Positions 8,111 through 16,934 of a stretch of DNA of 64,000 nt are shown here, one piece after another (the stretch's first letter is position 1; the number at the start of each line of letters is the position of its first letter). The position numbers and the translations under genes are program-made. This DNA comes from Streptomyces sp. CNH099 (GTDB lineage: Bacteria > Actinomycetota > Actinomycetes > Streptomycetales > Streptomycetaceae), in NCBI GenBank assembly GCA_000514715.1, contig KI911459.1, forward strand, positions 731,276 to 795,275, read 5' to 3'. The notes beneath the pieces were generated by a model, which saw only the letters and a program-made list of their open reading frames with translations, had not been told where the DNA came from and searched no databases.

Positions 8111-11008
8111 TTGTCCGAGACGAACGCCCACCGCATCCCGCTTTCCGCCCTGGAGCGCGGCGCCCCCTTCGAGCAGCGGCACATCGGCCCGGACGCGGGT
8201 GACCGGGCCAAGATGCTCGCCCAGGTCGGATACGGCTCGCTGGACGAGCTGACCGACGCCGCCGTACCCGGTCCGATCAAGGGCACCGGCGGCTTCTCGC
8301 TGCCGGCGGCCCGCTCCGAGGCCGAGGTGCTGGCCGAACTGCGCGGGCTGGCCGCGCGCAACGAGGTGCTGACCTCCATGATCGGCCTGGGCTACCACGG
8401 CACCCACACGCCGCCCGTCATCCTGCGCAACGTCATGGAGAACCCCGCCTGGTACACGGCGTACACGCCGTACCAGCCGGAGATATCCCAGGGCCGGCTG
8501 GAGGCGCTCCTCAACTTCCAGACCGTCGTCGCCGACCTCACCGGGCTGCCCACCGCCGGCGCCTCCCTGCTCGACGAGGGCACCGCCGCCGCCGAGGCGA
8601 TGGCGCTGTCCCGGCGCGTCGGCAAGGTCAGGGACGGCGTCTTCCTGGTCGACGCCGAGACCCTGCCGCAGACCCTCGCGGTGCTGCGCACCCGCGCCGA
8701 GCCGACCGGCGTCGAGGTCGTCGTCGCCGACCTCGCCGACGGTGTTCCCGCGGAGGTCGCGGAGCGCGGCGTGTTCGGCGTGCTGCTGCAGTATCCGGGC
8801 GCCTCCGGTGTCGTACGCGACCTCACGCCCGTCATCGAGCGGGCGCACGAGCTGGGCGCCGTCGTCACCGTCGCCGCCGACCTGCTCGCGCTCACCCTGC
8901 TGACCTCGCCCGGCGCGCTCGGCGCCGACATCGCGGTCGGCTCCAGCCAGCGCTTCGGCGTCCCGATGGGCTTCGGCGGGCCGCACGCCGGCTACATGTC
9001 CGTGCGCTCGACGTTCGCGCGCAGCCTGCCCGGGCGGCTGGTCGGCGTCTCCAGGGACGCGGACGGCGCGCAGGCGTACCGGCTGGCGCTGCAGACGCGC
9101 GAGCAGCACATCCGCCGCGAGAGGGCCACCAGCAACATCTGCACCGCGCAGGTGCTGCTCGCCGTGATGGCCTCGATGTACGCCGTCTACCACGGCCCCG
9201 AGGGACTGGCGGCCATCGCCCGGCGCACCCACCGCTACGCCGCGGTCCTCGCCGCGGGCCTCAGGGCCGGCGGCGCCGACGTGGTGCACGACGCGTTCTT
9301 CGACACCGTCACCGTCCGCGTCCCCGGCCGGGCCGCCGAGGTCACCGCCCGCGCCCGCAACGCCGGCGTCAACCTCCGCCTCGCCGACGCCGACCACGTC
9401 GGCATCTCCTGCGACGAGACCACCGTCCGCGACCATCTGGCCGTCGTCTGGGACGCGTTCGGGATCGCCGGGCAGGACGTGGCGGCGCTGGACGCGGCGA
9501 CCGCCGACGCGCTGCCCGCCGGGCTGCTGCGCGCCGGCGAGTACCTGACCCACCCGGTCTTCCACCGACACCGCTCCGAGACCGCCCTGCTGCGCTACCT
9601 GCGCACGCTCGCCGACCGGGACTACGCGCTGGACCGCGGCATGATCCCGCTCGGCTCCTGCACCATGAAGCTCAACGCGACCGCCGAGATGGAGGCCGTG
9701 ACCTGGCCGGAGTTCGCCGGCCTGCACCCCTTCGCGCCCGCCGACCAGGCCGAGGGCTACCTGACCCTGATCCACGAGCTGGAGGACGGCCTGGCCGCCG
9801 TCACCGGCTACGACAAGGTCTCCCTGCAGCCCAACGCCGGCTCCCAGGGCGAGCTGGCGGGCCTGCTGGCGGTACGGGCGTACCACCGCGCGAACGGCGA
9901 CGAGCGCCGCACCGTCTGCCTCATCCCGTCCTCCGCGCACGGCACCAACGCCGCCTCCGCCGTGATGGCCGGCATGCGGGTCGTGGTCGTCAAGACCGCG
10001 GAGAACGGCGAGGTGGACGCGGCGGACCTGCGCGCGAAGATCGAGCAGCACGGCGACGAACTGGCCGTGCTCATGGTCACCTACCCCTCCACGCACGGCG
10101 TGTTCGAGGAGCACATCACGGAGATCTGCGACGCCGTGCACGCCGCGGGCGGCCAGGTGTACGTGGACGGGGCCAACCTCAACGCGCTCGTCGGCCTCGC
10201 CGGGCCGGGGAAGTTCGGCGGCGACGTCTCGCATTTGAACCTGCACAAGACGTTCTGCATCCCGCACGGGGGCGGCGGCCCCGGCGTCGGCCCGGTCGCG
10301 GTCCGCGAGCACCTCGCGCCGTACCTGCCGAACCACCCGCTGCAGCCCGCCGCCGGGCCGGAGACGGGCGTCGGCCCGGTCTCCGCGGCGCCGTGGGGCT
10401 CGGCCGGCATCCTGCCCATCTCGTGGGCGTACATGAAGCTCATGGGCGAGGACGGCCTGCGCCGCGCCAGCCAGGTCGCGGTGCTCGGCGCCAACTACCT
10501 GGCCAAGCGGCTGGAGCCGCACTACCCGGTGCTGTACACCGGCCCGGGCGGGCTTGTCGCGCACGAGTGCATCGTCGACGTACGGCCGCTGACCAAGGCG
10601 ACCGGGGTGTCCATCGACGACGTGGCCAAGCGCCTGATCGACTACGGCTTCCACGCCCCCACGATGTCGTTCCCGGTGGCGGGGACGCTGATGATCGAGC
10701 CGACCGAGAGCGAGGACTTGGCCGAACTCGACCGGTTCTGCGAGGCGATGATCGCGATCCGCCGCGAGATCGAGCGGGTCGCCACGGGGGAGTGGGACAA
10801 GGAAGACAACCCGCTGGTCGGCGCGCCGCACACCGCGGCGCAGCTGGCGGGGGAGTGGCAGCACCCCTACGGGCGGGACGAGGCCGTCTTCCCGGCCGGG
10901 GTGAGCCCGGCGGACAAGTACTGGCCGCCGGTGCGCCGGATCGACGGCGCCTACGGCGACCGCAACCTGGTGTGCTCCTGCCCCCCGCTGGACGAATACG
11001 ACGCCTGA
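8111..11008 (+). CDS. gcvP: Glycine dehydrogenase (decarboxylating), P protein of the glycine cleavage system
   Basis: A ~965-residue full-length P protein with two homologous halves. It binds pyridoxal phosphate and decarboxylates glycine, passing the aminomethyl group to GcvH. The PLP lysine is K713 in NLHKTFCIPHGGGGPG. Other family marks are RHIGP near the N-terminus, MIGLGYHGTHTPPVILRN and MIPLGSCTMKLNA. The TTG at 8111 has AGGAGG at 8101-8106; an in-frame GTG at 8093 would place that site inside the gene. It is regulated by the glycine riboswitch directly upstream. gcvT and gcvH are not in this window, so they must lie elsewhere. Confidence 0.95.
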   Translation: MSETNAHRIPLSALERGAPFEQRHIGPDAGDRAKMLAQVGYGSLDELTDAAVPGPIKGTGGFSLPAARSEAEVLAELRGLAARNEVLTSMIGLGYHGTHTPPVILRNVMENPAWYTAYTPYQPEISQGRLEALLNFQTVVADLTGLPTAGASLLDEGTAAAEAMALSRRVGKVRDGVFLVDAETLPQTLAVLRTRAEPTGVEVVVADLADGVPAEVAERGVFGVLLQYPGASGVVRDLTPVIERAHELGAVVTVAADLLALTLLTSPGALGADIAVGSSQRFGVPMGFGGPHAGYMSVRSTFARSLPGRLVGVSRDADGAQAYRLALQTREQHIRRERATSNICTAQVLLAVMASMYAVYHGPEGLAAIARRTHRYAAVLAAGLRAGGADVVHDAFFDTVTVRVPGRAAEVTARARNAGVNLRLADADHVGISCDETTVRDHLAVVWDAFGIAGQDVAALDAATADALPAGLLRAGEYLTHPVFHRHRSETALLRYLRTLADRDYALDRGMIPLGSCTMKLNATAEMEAVTWPEFAGLHPFAPADQAEGYLTLIHELEDGLAAVTGYDKVSLQPNAGSQGELAGLLAVRAYHRANGDERRTVCLIPSSAHGTNAASAVMAGMRVVVVKTAENGEVDAADLRAKIEQHGDELAVLMVTYPSTHGVFEEHITEICDAVHAAGGQVYVDGANLNALVGLAGPGKFGGDVSHLNLHKTFCIPHGGGGPGVGPVAVREHLAPYLPNHPLQPAAGPETGVGPVSAAPWGSAGILPISWAYMKLMGEDGLRRASQVAVLGANYLAKRLEPHYPVLYTGPGGLVAHECIVDVRPLTKATGVSIDDVAKRLIDYGFHAPTMSFPVAGTLMIEPTESEDLAELDRFCEAMIAIRREIERVATGEWDKEDNPLVGAPHTAAQLAGEWQHPYGRDEAVFPAGVSPADKYWPPVRRIDGAYGDRNLVCSCPPLDEYDA

Positions 11009-11032
11009 CGTACCGCCTTGGACGTACCGCAC

Positions 11033-11060
11033 CCGGCCCGGCGGCTCCCCGCCGGGCCGG
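11033..11060. terminator. GC-rich terminator hairpin after gcvP
   Basis: CCGGCCCGGCGG (11033-11044) pairs perfectly with CCGCCGGGCCGG (11049-11060) around a four-base loop, 25 bases after the gcvP stop. There is no T-run, as is common for streptomycete terminators. It probably also serves the convergent DUF5999 gene. Confidence 0.65.
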
Positions 11061-11133
11061 TGCCGTGCGGGGCGCGCGCGGGTACGGGCGACCGCCCCCG
11101 GCGCGCGCCGACCGGCGCTGCCGGGTCGGCCGC

Positions 11134-11340
11134 TCAGGCCGCGGCGGTCACGTCGTCGGCGTTGGGCGACCGGTGCGGCGCGATGATCCGCCCGTCGGGA
11201 AGCAGCTCGCCGGTGTCCTCGAACAGCAGAACGCCGTTGCAGAGCAGGCTCCAGCCCTGCTCCGGGTGGTGCGCCACCGGGCGCGCCGCCTCCCGGTCGG
11301 TGGACTGGGCGGACGGGCAGGGTGGCTGGTGCTGGCACAT
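11134..11340 (-). CDS. DUF5999 small protein
   Basis: A 68-residue protein starting MCQHQPPCPSAQSTDREAA, then ARPVAHHPEQGWSLLCNGVLLFEDTGELLPDG. The sequence fits DUF5999, a family widespread in Streptomyces. Three or four cysteines and several histidines (CQH, PPCP, HH, LLCNG) hint at metal binding, but this is inference. ATG 11340 has a GAGAGAA upstream. The same frame stays open ~50 codons further upstream with no family match, so the short start is used. Family function unknown. Confidence 0.8.
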   Translation of the reverse strand: MCQHQPPCPSAQSTDREAARPVAHHPEQGWSLLCNGVLLFEDTGELLPDGRIIAPHRSPNADDVTAAA

Positions 11341-11552
11341 GGCTGGGTTCTCTCGCTGGTTCCTGGTCTCGGTCCTGCGGTCTGCAGATGTCATCGCCGC
11401 CCCCGTGTCGACTCGTTCCGCAACCAGTGTTCCCCCGCGAGCGTCAATCCGCAGGGATTTACCGGCAGGTGGTCTCCGGGGCAGAAGACGCATCACCCTC
11501 GCGGGCGGTTGCTCGGTGCCGGACCATCCTTTCGGGCGGTGCGCCCGCGGGA

Positions 11553-11566
11553 GTGGACTAGTCCAC
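11553..11566. promoter_or_regulatory. Perfect 14-bp palindrome, candidate operator
   Basis: GTGGACTAGTCCAC is its own reverse complement. It sits between two leftward genes, about 213 bases upstream of the DUF5999 start and 31 bases past the next gene's stop. The identical-halves form and intergenic position suggest a dimeric regulator site. No regulator is encoded directly beside it. Confidence 0.35.
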
Positions 11567-11596
11567 AGCGGTGATCAGACCGTGACCTCGCCGTGA

Positions 11597-12184
11597 TCAG
11601 GCGGAGGAGCCCAGCAGCCGCGCCGCCGCGAGCCGGTCGCGCAGCGCGGGCAGCAGGTCGCCGGCGCGGTGCGCGCGGTGCGCGCTGATGCCGGGCGGCG
11701 CGGGCGCCAGCGGCACCAGCAGGTCCGCCGGGTCGACCGCGCCCGACTCGGGTGCGGCGCCGGGGTCGGTGCGCAGCCAGAGCGTGACCATGTACAGCTC
11801 GGGCACGGACAGCAGCCGCGGCTGCACGCGGGCGGTCAGCGACTCGGCCTGGCGCAGGGCGCGTTGGGTGGAGGCGACGTACGGCCCCTCGGAGAAGTGC
11901 GAGAACGCCCAGCCGTCGGGGGTGATCCGCGCCTCCGCGGCGGCGACGACGCGGCCCTCGGCGGCGAGGTGGAACCGCCAGCCGGTGAGGGCCGCGTGCG
12001 GCGGGCCGTCCCCGGCTCCGACACCGTCCAGGACGTGGACGGGCAGCGGGTCCGTGGCGCCCGCCGGGCCGGTCGCCAACGCGGGTGCGAGCGTACGGGT
12101 CCCGCGCACCGCCGTCGGGGACTTCAGCGCGGCGTGGACGCTGCGCAGAGCCGGGGAGGGGGGCGTAAGGACGCTGAGCGGCAT
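11597..12184 (-). CDS. Conserved hypothetical protein
   Basis: A 195-residue, mostly soluble protein. It has an Ala/Pro-rich N-terminal third, then GWRFHLAAEGRVVAAAEARI, TPDGWAFSHFSEGPYVAS and LRQAESLTARVQPRLLSVPEL, then YMVTLWLRTD and an Ala-rich C-terminal region. No signal peptide, membrane segment or known motif is apparent. The codon use is normal for the genome and the long beta-rich central block looks like real protein, so it is kept as a gene. It reads leftward; its promoter should lie in 12185-12330. I do not recognise a function; it resembles streptomycete-specific conserved proteins. Confidence 0.7.
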   Translation of the reverse strand: MPLSVLTPPSPALRSVHAALKSPTAVRGTRTLAPALATGPAGATDPLPVHVLDGVGAGDGPPHAALTGWRFHLAAEGRVVAAAEARITPDGWAFSHFSEGPYVASTQRALRQAESLTARVQPRLLSVPELYMVTLWLRTDPGAAPESGAVDPADLLVPLAPAPPGISAHRAHRAGDLLPALRDRLAAARLLGSSA

Positions 12185-12643
12185 AAGGGGTCGCCTACCT
12201 TCGACAGACGTGGAGCAGAGCGGGGAGCGAGATGCGGACGGCGCTGTCTGCTAGCGGGGTCAGAGGGGACCGCATCCGTGTGAGGGCGCCAACTCTCTGC
12301 CTCGTCCGCGAATTTTATACGACAACCGGTGGCGGCCCTTCCGTCTTGGCGCTCCGGTGAAATTGGCAAGGGGATTCTCGGTCGGCTATTCTCTGGCCTT
12401 TTCCGGAAGATCGGCGGGAAATACCTGACGGACCCGGCGGCCGCCGTCGTGCGGGGTCGGCCGGATCTCGCCGGTGCGGGCGGTCAGCCGGCGAGCGGCG
12501 CGGCGCGTGCCCGGCGGTGCGCGGTTCGGAACGACTCCGTACGGCGCGGGGCGCTCAGCGTAGCCGACCCGCGGCGGTCGCGGGCATTAGGGATCGGCAC
12601 GCCTGGGCATCATCCCGGGCAGCCGAGCCGAGGAGGAACCTCG
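12185..12643. other. 459-bp intergenic region between divergent genes
   Basis: It separates the leftward hypothetical gene from the rightward glutamate-cysteine ligase-like gene. The part from about 12290 to 12430 is noticeably less GC-rich than its surroundings and contains AATTTTATAC (12311-12320), a good candidate -10 region in either direction. Open frames cross it but have no usable ribosome-binding site. No RNA gene was recognised. Confidence 0.4.
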
Positions 12644-14137
12644 ATGGGCGAGAAGGCCGTGGCCGGCGGGTTCGACCTGTCCGACCGGCACCGCTATCGG
12701 CAGCGGCTCCGCGCGTGCCTCGCGGGGCTGGAGCGACTGCTGGAGGAGAAGAGATTCGACCGCCCGCAGAATCTGATGGGGCTGGAGATAGAGCTGAATC
12801 TCGTGGGCGGGGACGGCATGCCGCGCATGATGAACTCGGAAGTGCTGGAGCGCATTGCGAGCCCCGATTTCCAGACCGAACTGGCCCAGTTCAACCTGGA
12901 GGTCAACATCGCGCCCCACCGGCTCGCCGACCGGGTGCTCGACCAACTCGCCGAAGAGCTGCGCACCGGGCTGTGGTACGCCGACCGGCAGGCGCGCGAG
13001 GTGGACGCCGGGATCGTGATGATCGGCATCCTGCCGACGCTGACCGCCGCGGACCTGGTCTCCGCCAACCTCTCCGAGGTGGACCGCTACCACCTGCTGA
13101 ACCAGCAGATACTCGCCGCGCGCGGCGAGGCGATCCGGCTCGACATGCGCGGGGTGGAGGAACTGACGTACACCACCGGCTCCATCGCCCCCGAGGCCGC
13201 CTGCACGTCCGTGCAGCTGCACCTGCAGGTCACCCCCGGGCGGTTCGCGGACGTCTGGAACGCCTCGCAGGCGGCGGCGGCCGTGCAGGTCGCGCTCGGC
13301 GCCAACGCCCCCTTCGTCTTCGGCCGCGAACTGCTGCGGGAGTCGCGGCCGGAGCTGTTCCTGCAGGCCACCGACACCCGGCCGCCGGAGCTGCGCGCGC
13401 AGGGCGTGCGCCCGCGTGCGTGGTTCGGCGAGCGGTGGGTCACCGAGCCGCTGGAGCTGTTCGAGGAGAACATCCGCTACTTCCCCGCGCTCCTGCCGCT
13501 GTGCTCGGACCAGGAGCCGCTGCAGGTGCTGGACGCGGGCGGGGTGCCGGAGCTGTCCGAGCTGGTGCTGCACAACGGCACCGTCTACCGCTGGAACCGG
13601 CCCGTGTACGACGTCGCCGGCGGCGTGCCGCACCTGCGGGTGGAGAACCGGGTGCTGCCCGCCGGGCCGACCGTCACCGACGTCGTCGCCAACGCGGCCT
13701 TCTACTACGGGCTGGTGCGCTCCCTCGCCGACGAACAGCGCCCGGTGTGGGGCCGGCTGCCCTTCGACGGGGCGGCGGCCAACTTCGCGGCGGCCTGCCG
13801 GGACGGCATCGACGCCACGCTGGTGTGGCCGGGCCGGCGGCGGCTCGGCGGCGTGGCGCGGGTGCCGGCGGCCCGGCTCGTACGGGACGAGCTGCTGCCC
13901 ATGGCCGCCGCCGGGCTGGACGCCTGGGGCGTCGACCCCGCCGACCGGGACCGCTACCTCGGCGTCATCGAGGGGCGCTGCCGGCGGCGGGTCAACGGCG
14001 CCTCGTGGCAGTCGGCGGCCTACCACCGGGCGCTGGACCGCGGACTGGACCGGGGCGCGGCGCTGGCGGAGATGACGCGGCGGTACGTGGAGCTGACCCG
14101 CACCGAGGAGCCGGTGCACAACTGGCCGGTGGACTGA
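12644..14137 (+). CDS. Glutamate-cysteine ligase family protein (GCS2-type)
   Basis: A 497-residue ATP-dependent carboxylate-amine ligase. Family signs are MGLEIELNLV (metal/substrate-binding start), QFNLEVNIAP, CTSVQLHLQV, ANAPFVFGREL, then RVENRVLPAGPTVTDVVANAAFYYGL. These match the GCS2 fold used for gamma-glutamylcysteine synthesis (mycothiol producers use this class for ergothioneine or other gamma-glutamyl products). ATG 12644 is backed by AGGAGG seven bases upstream; the open frame continues upstream but looks non-coding. No egt genes are adjacent, so the exact product is uncertain. Confidence 0.82.
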   Translation: MGEKAVAGGFDLSDRHRYRQRLRACLAGLERLLEEKRFDRPQNLMGLEIELNLVGGDGMPRMMNSEVLERIASPDFQTELAQFNLEVNIAPHRLADRVLDQLAEELRTGLWYADRQAREVDAGIVMIGILPTLTAADLVSANLSEVDRYHLLNQQILAARGEAIRLDMRGVEELTYTTGSIAPEAACTSVQLHLQVTPGRFADVWNASQAAAAVQVALGANAPFVFGRELLRESRPELFLQATDTRPPELRAQGVRPRAWFGERWVTEPLELFEENIRYFPALLPLCSDQEPLQVLDAGGVPELSELVLHNGTVYRWNRPVYDVAGGVPHLRVENRVLPAGPTVTDVVANAAFYYGLVRSLADEQRPVWGRLPFDGAAANFAAACRDGIDATLVWPGRRRLGGVARVPAARLVRDELLPMAAAGLDAWGVDPADRDRYLGVIEGRCRRRVNGASWQSAAYHRALDRGLDRGAALAEMTRRYVELTRTEEPVHNWPVD

Positions 14138-14188
14138 CGGGCGCGGCGGGCGCGGGGCCGCCGGGGCGTACGGGAGCGCCGTCGTGGC

Positions 14189-15952
14189 TCAGGACAGCGC
14201 CGCCTTGGCGCCGGCGTCCGTCACCGCCCGCAGCAGCACCGCGTGGATCTCCTTCGGGTCGGTCACCCGGTACGACTCGCCCCCGACGGCCTTCGCGATC
14301 CGGTCGCACGCCCTGACGTCCGCGTCCGGCCCGATGCCGATGACGATCAGGCCCACCGGGCGCTCCGGGTCGGCCGTCTCACGCAGCCGCGCGGCCAGGT
14401 CCCCGGCGGAGATGCTGCCCGGGTCCTCGTTGGCGCCGTCGGTGAGCAGCACCACCGCGTTGAAGCGGCCGGCCGCGTACTCCTTGACCTGCCGCTCGTA
14501 TGCCGCGAGCGCCGTGTCGTACAGCCCCGTCGCGCCGTCCGCGACCGGTTCGAGGCCGCCGAAGGCGCCCGCGAGGCGCTCGCGGTGGCTGGTGCCGTCG
14601 GGGGTGCGCTGGGCCAGCCGGGTGGTGCCGGCGACCTCCTCGTGGTCCTGCTCGCCCGCCAGGTGGGTGGAGAACCGCCACAGCCCGATCTCGTCCTCGC
14701 CGGTGAACTGGGAAAGGGCCTGGATCAGGGCGTTCTTCGTGACGTCCATGCGCGTCTGCCCCGGCTCGCCCGGCACCGGCTCGCCCATCGACCCGGAGAC
14801 GTCGACCACGGTCGTCAGCCGGGCGCTCTGCACCGTGACGGTCCACATGCCGAGGACCGCGGCCACCTCCTCGGGGGCCGGCGGTGCGGCCGGCGGCGCG
14901 TCGAAGGGCTGCGGGGCGGCGCCGTCGGCCGCCGCCGCCAGCTCCCCGCCGGCGCCGCCCTCGGCGGTCCGGAAGCCCTGGCGGCGCAGCAGGGCGACCG
15001 CCGTGTCGTCGGTCAGCAGCCGCTGGAAGCGGCTGGCGGCGCGCACCCGGTCCATCGCCATGGCGTCGTTGTTGACGATGGTGTACGGGTAGTCGAGCGC
15101 GACCGTGCCGCCCTCGGGGTAGAACATGTCCAGCCGGCCGCCGGTGATCGCCCCGGCGTTGTGGCGGAAGGCGGCCTGCTCGGAGAGGAACAGCGCGTCG
15201 TTGTCCCGCGGGTCGTCCAGACCGGAGTCCGGAAGCGAGGCCAGCACCGCCGCGTCGCCGGGCTCGACCCGCTCGGCGAGCAGCTTGGCGGTGGCGGCCG
15301 TACGGGTGTCCGCGTGCTTGCCCCCGGCGCGGTGGACCGCCGTCAGCGCGAGCGCGCCGGTGGCGCTGACGGCCGGGTCGGCGGTGCCGAGGCGCAGGCC
15401 GGCCCCGTCGCCCATCGCGGCGTCCGTCAGCTCGGCCCAGCCGTACGTCCGGTCGGGCCAGCCGAGCCTGCGGGCGGCCTCGGGGAGGGCGGCCATGCCG
15501 ACGGGCGAGGTGGCCAGCCGGGTGACCTCGTCGACGGTCGCGCCGTCGCCGGCGGCCACCAGGCCCGTCCAGATGCTGGAGTCGGGGATCCACACCTGGA
15601 AGTCCGGCCGTGCGCCCGCGTCGCGCAGCGACCGGGCGACCTCGGCGGCGGGGCGCGCGGTCACCTCGACGTCCAGGCAGCGGCCGTCGGTCTTCAGCTC
15701 CGCCCTGCGGGCGCGCTCCGCCGTCTTGCGGACGGCGGGGGCGATGTCGGGCGCGGCGACGACGCCGAGTTCGAGGTCCGGCCCCGCGCAGGGCTCGTCC
15801 GCCGACAGCATCCCGGTCTGCACGGCGACCAGCGTGCCCGCGCCGATCACCAGGACGAGGGCGGTCGCCACGACCACCGCGCGGCCCCGTACGCTGCGCC
15901 GGGGCGCGGCGCCGTCCGTTCCGTACGCATCGGGCAAGCTGTGTCGTCCCAT
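14189..15952 (-). CDS. Substrate-binding/von Willebrand factor A domain membrane-anchored protein
   Basis: A 587-residue protein. It has a short cytoplasmic N-terminus (MGRHSLPDAYG), one membrane or uncleaved signal segment at about residues 24-48, a solute-binding-protein-like part to ~340 (VWIPDSSIWTGLVAAGD, TIVNNDAMAMDRVRAAS) and a C-terminal vWA domain. The MIDAS is visible as DVSGSM (near residue 390), followed by ENEIGLW-like FSTHL and LLTDGAN. This pairing is common in actinobacteria for cell-surface proteins of unknown ligand. ATG 15952 follows a G-rich ribosome-binding site; an upstream frame start at 15985 is less likely. It converges with the ligase gene. Confidence 0.82.
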   Translation of the reverse strand: MGRHSLPDAYGTDGAAPRRSVRGRAVVVATALVLVIGAGTLVAVQTGMLSADEPCAGPDLELGVVAAPDIAPAVRKTAERARRAELKTDGRCLDVEVTARPAAEVARSLRDAGARPDFQVWIPDSSIWTGLVAAGDGATVDEVTRLATSPVGMAALPEAARRLGWPDRTYGWAELTDAAMGDGAGLRLGTADPAVSATGALALTAVHRAGGKHADTRTAATAKLLAERVEPGDAAVLASLPDSGLDDPRDNDALFLSEQAAFRHNAGAITGGRLDMFYPEGGTVALDYPYTIVNNDAMAMDRVRAASRFQRLLTDDTAVALLRRQGFRTAEGGAGGELAAAADGAAPQPFDAPPAAPPAPEEVAAVLGMWTVTVQSARLTTVVDVSGSMGEPVPGEPGQTRMDVTKNALIQALSQFTGEDEIGLWRFSTHLAGEQDHEEVAGTTRLAQRTPDGTSHRERLAGAFGGLEPVADGATGLYDTALAAYERQVKEYAAGRFNAVVLLTDGANEDPGSISAGDLAARLRETADPERPVGLIVIGIGPDADVRACDRIAKAVGGESYRVTDPKEIHAVLLRAVTDAGAKAALS

Positions 15953-16053
15953 AGTCGTCCCCCCGGACAGCCGCATATTGGTCACGTGTTTTTCCGGTGA
16001 CCCTAGCGAGACGGTGGGTCCTGTGGGGAGGGGTTGACCAATTGGAGGAGCGA

Positions 16054-16818
16054 GTGCAGGACCAGTCCCGCCGGCTGCTGCGCAGCGAAACGCTGCTGGT
16101 ACTGGCGCTGTCCCTGGGAGCGAGCGCGGTCTCGGCCCTGATCAGCTTCACCGGCTCGGTCACCCGGCCGGGCGGGCTGAAGGAGCAGTCGGCCAACCTC
16201 AACTCCTCCGCCGCGCCCGGCCGTCCGTGGCTGGATCTGGCATGGCAGCTGTTCGGGATCACCACCGCGCTGGTGCCGGTGGCGCTCGTGGCGTACCTGC
16301 TGGTGCGCGAGCGCGCGGGCGGGCTGGGCGCGGTGGGGTTCGACCACCGGCGGCCGGCGTTCGACCTGGGCTGGGGTGCGGCCGTGGCCGCGGTGGTCGG
16401 GGGGACGGGGCTGGCGTTCTACCTGGGCGCGCGGGCCGCGGGGTTCAACCTGACCGTCGTGCCGGAGTCGCTGCCCGACGTGTGGTGGAAGATCCCGGTG
16501 CTGATCCTCTCCGCGGTGCAGAACTCGGTGGTGGAGGAGGTCATCGTCGTCGGCTACCTGCTGCGCCGGCTGGACCAGCTGGGCTGGACCCCGGCGGCGG
16601 CGCTGGCGGGCAGTTCGCTGCTGCGCGGGACGTACCACCTCTACCAGGGGATCGGCGGCTTCGTCGGCAACGCGGTGATGGGCGTGGTGTTCGTCCTGCT
16701 GTACCGGCGGTGGGGGCGGGTGGGGCCGCTGGTGGCGGCGCACGCCTTCATCGACATCGTCGCCTTCGTGGGCTACGCGCTGCTTGCGGGGAAGGTGGGC
16801 TGGCTCCCTACGGAATGA
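16054..16818 (+). CDS. CPBP-family intramembrane glutamic endopeptidase-like protein
   Basis: A ~254-residue protein with about six to eight membrane segments. Family motifs are VEEVIVVGYLLRRL (motif 1), LLRGTYHLYQG (motif 2, with a His) and HAFIDIVAF (motif 3). In canonical members motif 1 reads EExxxR; here the arginine position is valine, with RR five residues on. GTG 16054 is preceded by GGAGGAG; the frame is open upstream to 15997. It is divergent from the vWA gene. Related proteins process prenylated or bacteriocin-related substrates, but the streptomycete substrate is unknown. Confidence 0.83.
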   Translation: MQDQSRRLLRSETLLVLALSLGASAVSALISFTGSVTRPGGLKEQSANLNSSAAPGRPWLDLAWQLFGITTALVPVALVAYLLVRERAGGLGAVGFDHRRPAFDLGWGAAVAAVVGGTGLAFYLGARAAGFNLTVVPESLPDVWWKIPVLILSAVQNSVVEEVIVVGYLLRRLDQLGWTPAAALAGSSLLRGTYHLYQGIGGFVGNAVMGVVFVLLYRRWGRVGPLVAAHAFIDIVAFVGYALLAGKVGWLPTE

Positions 16819-16872
16819 GGAATTCCGGCACCGTCCGCGCCTTCGGCGGTGCGGTCTCCCTGGTCCACGGTA

Positions 16873-16910
16873 TTGACGGTGGTCTGACAATAGATAAAGT
16901 CTAGACCAAT
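16873..16910 (+). promoter_or_regulatory. Promoter region with DasR-like (dre) site for LPMO gene
   Basis: TTGACG (16873-16878) could be a -35 box with TAAAGT (16895-16900) as -10. Overlapping the latter, 16895-16910 contains AGTCTAGACCAAT, whose right half matches the published DasR site ACTGGTCTAGACCACT (11 of 16 positions overall). A further half-site GGTCTGACA lies at 16881-16889. DasR represses chitin genes until N-acetylglucosamine phosphates accumulate. Confidence 0.5.
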
Positions 16911-16934
16911 GCCCCCCATGCAGGGAGAGACAAG

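Noticed and set aside
7979..11338. A very long minus-strand open frame (over 1,100 codons) opposite gcvP
   Set aside because: It results from high GC content; its composition is Arg/Ala/Gly-rich with no family motif, while gcvP on the other strand is unmistakable.
12329..12643. N-terminal extension of the glutamate-cysteine ligase-like gene
   Set aside because: AGGAGG precedes ATG 12644 and the extension has non-coding composition and no family similarity.
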